Assembly: GCA_027310845.1 (NCBI GenBank)
Contig: DAIDAB010000102.1
Span: forward strand, 1-7,470
From: a bacterium
Lineage (GTDB): Archaea > Thermoproteota > Nitrososphaeria > Nitrososphaerales > CADDZS01
Direction of reading: 5' to 3'
DNA: 7,470 nt
Below, in pieces: positions 5,865-7,470 of the stretch. Below the pieces are notes generated by a model. The model searched no databases, was not told the DNA's origin, and worked only from the letters and a program-made list of their open reading frames with translations. Made by a program: the position numbers and the translations under genes. Numbering within the stretch: the first letter of the stretch is position 1; each line of letters begins with the position of its first letter.

Positions 5865-7364
5865 TCATCGCGAGATCGTCATTTCAGCCGCAGTTTCCAT
5901 CAGATCATCCATGCGTGGTAGCGCGATGAGGTCGTTATACAATTCGCGATACTGTTTGATCGATGTTTCTAGAGAAAACTTTTCTCGGGCCCGTTTGTAA
6001 GCCGCCACCTCTAGGTCGGTTCTTAGCTTCTTATTCAGAAGCAACTCAACGATTCCGTTTGCCATATCTTGCGGGTTCCTGCTCCTAACGAGGATGCCGC
6101 ATCCCTCCAGAGCCTCAGCAACTCCTCCTACATCGGATGCTACTATAGCTTTGCCGCAGGCCATCGCCTCGATAACTGAAAAAGGAAAACCTTCAGCAAT
6201 ACTTGTTAGAGCAACCACATCTCCACTGTTGTAAGCCTTCTCAGGTTCTTTCGTCGAGCCCATGAATTTGAAATTATTCTCAAGGTGAAGAGCCTTTACC
6301 AGATTCACGCACTTGAATGAGTATTCCAAGTCGATAGATCCGCCGTATAGGAGACACTCGACGTTCGGTATTTTTTCTCTAACATAATTGATCGACCTGA
6401 TCAGCGTTGGAATATCTTTGAATCCGTCTATCCTTGCAACGGAAACAACAGTTGGCTTCACTATTCCCCTCTCTGCCTTCATCGGTCTGAACTTGTTTGT
6501 GTCGATTCCATTGTAGATTACTCTGATTTTCGATTCTTCTCCGCCCAACATTCTTTCCCACAATGCGTTCGCGCCGCAAACCGGCACTATGGCATCGGCT
6601 TCGGCATAAACTGTAGTGATTATGTTGCGCGCCAGAGTTTTCCAGAATATCTTCGATGCATCATCTTGAAATTGAGTGTTGTAGTACAGCAGCTGCTCTC
6701 TAAAGGCGACGCCGTGCTCCGTAACTACGATCGGTGTACCATGTTGTTTTTTGACGCAAACCGCAGCCATTGACGGGAACCAAGCCAAAGAGCAATGGAC
6801 CAAGTCGACTCTGGGAATCTCTATTGAAATTATTTGTAGTCCTCTCTGGAAAAACTGGTACGCACCAAGTACTTCCCTTAACCTCATCTGGCTGTAAAGA
6901 TGGTCCTGCTGAACCTGTTTTAGAAATGCCTCCCATACCATGGGATGTTCAAAGCACTTTTTCACATCGTAAACAGTGAAAAATTTGTGAAGCTTGAAAA
7001 TGGAGTCTTTCACGAGTTCTGGCTCGCAACGATCAGCGAGCATATTTTTCAGGAATTTTTCAAACAGTGGAATAAATTTGTCCTGAACCACAGAATCCGT
7101 GGTGCGAATGATCTTTGAAATCAGCGGGCCGTCTTGTTTTGAGAACTCTTCGAATCTATTCGTGCCATATAGAGGAACCTCTATTACTCTACTGACGTTC
7201 CGGGGGATTGAATAAATCTCGCTGACATTAGGGTTGGAGAGCTGATTTAGAACAACAAATTCCGAATCTTGCATTCCCTCGACGAATGACTTCTCCCAGG
7301 TATAGACTCCTCCCGACATGAAGTTCGGATAGTTGTCCCAGTTGATCATTAAGACTTTCTTCAT
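5865..7364 (-). CDS. pelF: PelF-like family 4 glycosyltransferase
   Basis: Soluble GT-B glycosyltransferase of 499 residues, close to the ~507 of Pseudomonas PelF, the polymerising enzyme of Pel synthesis that uses a UDP-sugar. The N-terminal half shows the PelF-type start with SGGVYTW at 17-23 (the glycine loop of GT4 enzymes), then a long helical insertion at about 75-180, then VDLVHCSLAWFPSMAA and TEHGVAFRE at 215-223, the recognisable DUF3492/PelF signature. The C-terminal GT4 domain has YNGID at 284-288, VARIDGFKDIPTLI near 309-322, and EGFPFSVIEAMACG at 391-404 containing the donor-binding E-x7-E pair Glu391/Glu399, followed by VASDVGG. No membrane segment is present, so it should act at the inner face of the membrane, probably with the PelG-like protein encoded 36 bases downstream. 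No TATA-like box lies at -24 to -32 from the ATG, and an upstream frame ends in an ATGA overlap, suggesting co-transcription with a gene beyond the window. The donor sugar is not shown by sequence; UDP-GalNAc, UDP-GlcNAc or UDP-Glc are possible. Confidence 0.85.
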   Translation of the reverse strand: MKKVLMINWDNYPNFMSGGVYTWEKSFVEGMQDSEFVVLNQLSNPNVSEIYSIPRNVSRVIEVPLYGTNRFEEFSKQDGPLISKIIRTTDSVVQDKFIPLFEKFLKNMLADRCEPELVKDSIFKLHKFFTVYDVKKCFEHPMVWEAFLKQVQQDHLYSQMRLREVLGAYQFFQRGLQIISIEIPRVDLVHCSLAWFPSMAAVCVKKQHGTPIVVTEHGVAFREQLLYYNTQFQDDASKIFWKTLARNIITTVYAEADAIVPVCGANALWERMLGGEESKIRVIYNGIDTNKFRPMKAERGIVKPTVVSVARIDGFKDIPTLIRSINYVREKIPNVECLLYGGSIDLEYSFKCVNLVKALHLENNFKFMGSTKEPEKAYNSGDVVALTSIAEGFPFSVIEAMACGKAIVASDVGGVAEALEGCGILVRSRNPQDMANGIVELLLNKKLRTDLEVAAYKRAREKFSLETSIKQYRELYNDLIALPRMDDLMETAAEMTISR

Positions 7365-7470
7365 TGCTCGCTCATTTCCCAGAATTGTATCCTACGCCAA
7401 AATTTCGCATTCTTTCGGCCTGAATTCTTCTCGCGGCGAGAAAACTTGCGATCGATTTCGATATCCAGTC
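7361..7470 (-). CDS. Possible 3' end of an upstream operon gene, unidentified
   Basis: A frame enters from the right edge and stays open for 35 codons, ending in a TGA that shares bases with the pelF ATG (ATGA, 7361-7364), the classic arrangement of translationally coupled genes. The peptide is strongly basic and ends in RRIQFWEMSEQ, like a cytoplasmic tail; it matches no family I recognise. The two other minus-strand frames are also open over most of this stretch (one ends at a TGA at 7372-7374, seven bases before pelF), so the choice of frame is uncertain. The absence of a visible promoter just before pelF supports some gene being here. Confidence 0.35.
   Translation of the reverse strand, partial: LDIEIDRKFSRREKNSGRKNAKFWRRIQFWEMSEQ
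7428..7442. repeat. 15-base perfect odd palindrome upstream of pelF
   Basis: TTCTCGC-G-GCGAGAA, with 7-base arms around a single central base, 64-78 bases before the pelF ATG. It could be an operator half-site pair for a dimeric regulator of the polymer operon. It is not followed by a T-run in either direction, so a terminator is unlikely. If an upstream gene extends to 7361 it lies inside coding sequence and may be chance. Confidence 0.3.

Noticed and set aside
1..7470. CRISPR array, transposase, integrase, rRNA or defence system
   Set aside because: No spaced direct repeats, terminal inverted repeats, target-site duplications, rRNA segments or nuclease/transposase motifs were found on either strand.

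Overview
The window looks archaeal, most plausibly a mesophilic soil-type Thaumarchaeota/Nitrososphaeria lineage, though the phylum is an inference. Three things point this way. Two ATG codons are preceded by an almost identical CATWTAAGG box about 23-32 bases upstream, the spacing of an archaeal TATA box feeding a leaderless transcript. pelG has a GGTGA Shine-Dalgarno sequence. A spherulin-4/GH135 protein is present, a family I recall as frequent in Nitrososphaera-type genomes. G+C is in the mid-40s percent by eye. A bacterial origin is less likely but not excluded. No tRNA, rRNA, CRISPR array, insertion sequence or phage gene was seen.

Layout, left to right. 1-305 is intergenic apart from a probable gene start (minus strand, ATG at 24) running off the left edge. 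306-2066 (minus) is glmS, glucosamine-6-phosphate synthase. 2067-2227 is a divergent promoter region. 2228-3199 (plus) is an extended-SDR nucleotide-sugar 4-epimerase. 3200-3298 is a short convergent gap. 7364-3299 is a tight minus-strand operon read in the order PelF-like glycosyltransferase (7364-5865), PelG-like polytopic exporter (5828-4188) and spherulin-4/GH135 glycoside hydrolase (4195-3299). The last 110 bases probably hold the 3' end of one more operon gene, ending in an ATGA overlap with pelF.

Taken together the genes form a coherent pathway for an amino-sugar exopolysaccharide related to bacterial Pel or fungal galactosaminogalactan. GlmS makes glucosamine-6-phosphate, the entry to UDP-GlcNAc. 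The epimerase, with a glycine at the GalE gatekeeper position, could convert UDP-GlcNAc to UDP-GalNAc. The PelF-like enzyme would polymerise it, the PelG-like protein would move it across the membrane, and the GH135 enzyme, from the family that cuts alpha-1,4-GalNAc/galactosamine polymers, would trim or release it. The PelD (c-di-GMP receptor), PelE, PelB and PelC components are not seen, so this may be a reduced, c-di-GMP-independent archaeal version of Pel. That reading is the main discovery candidate; the polymer's identity is inferred, not shown.
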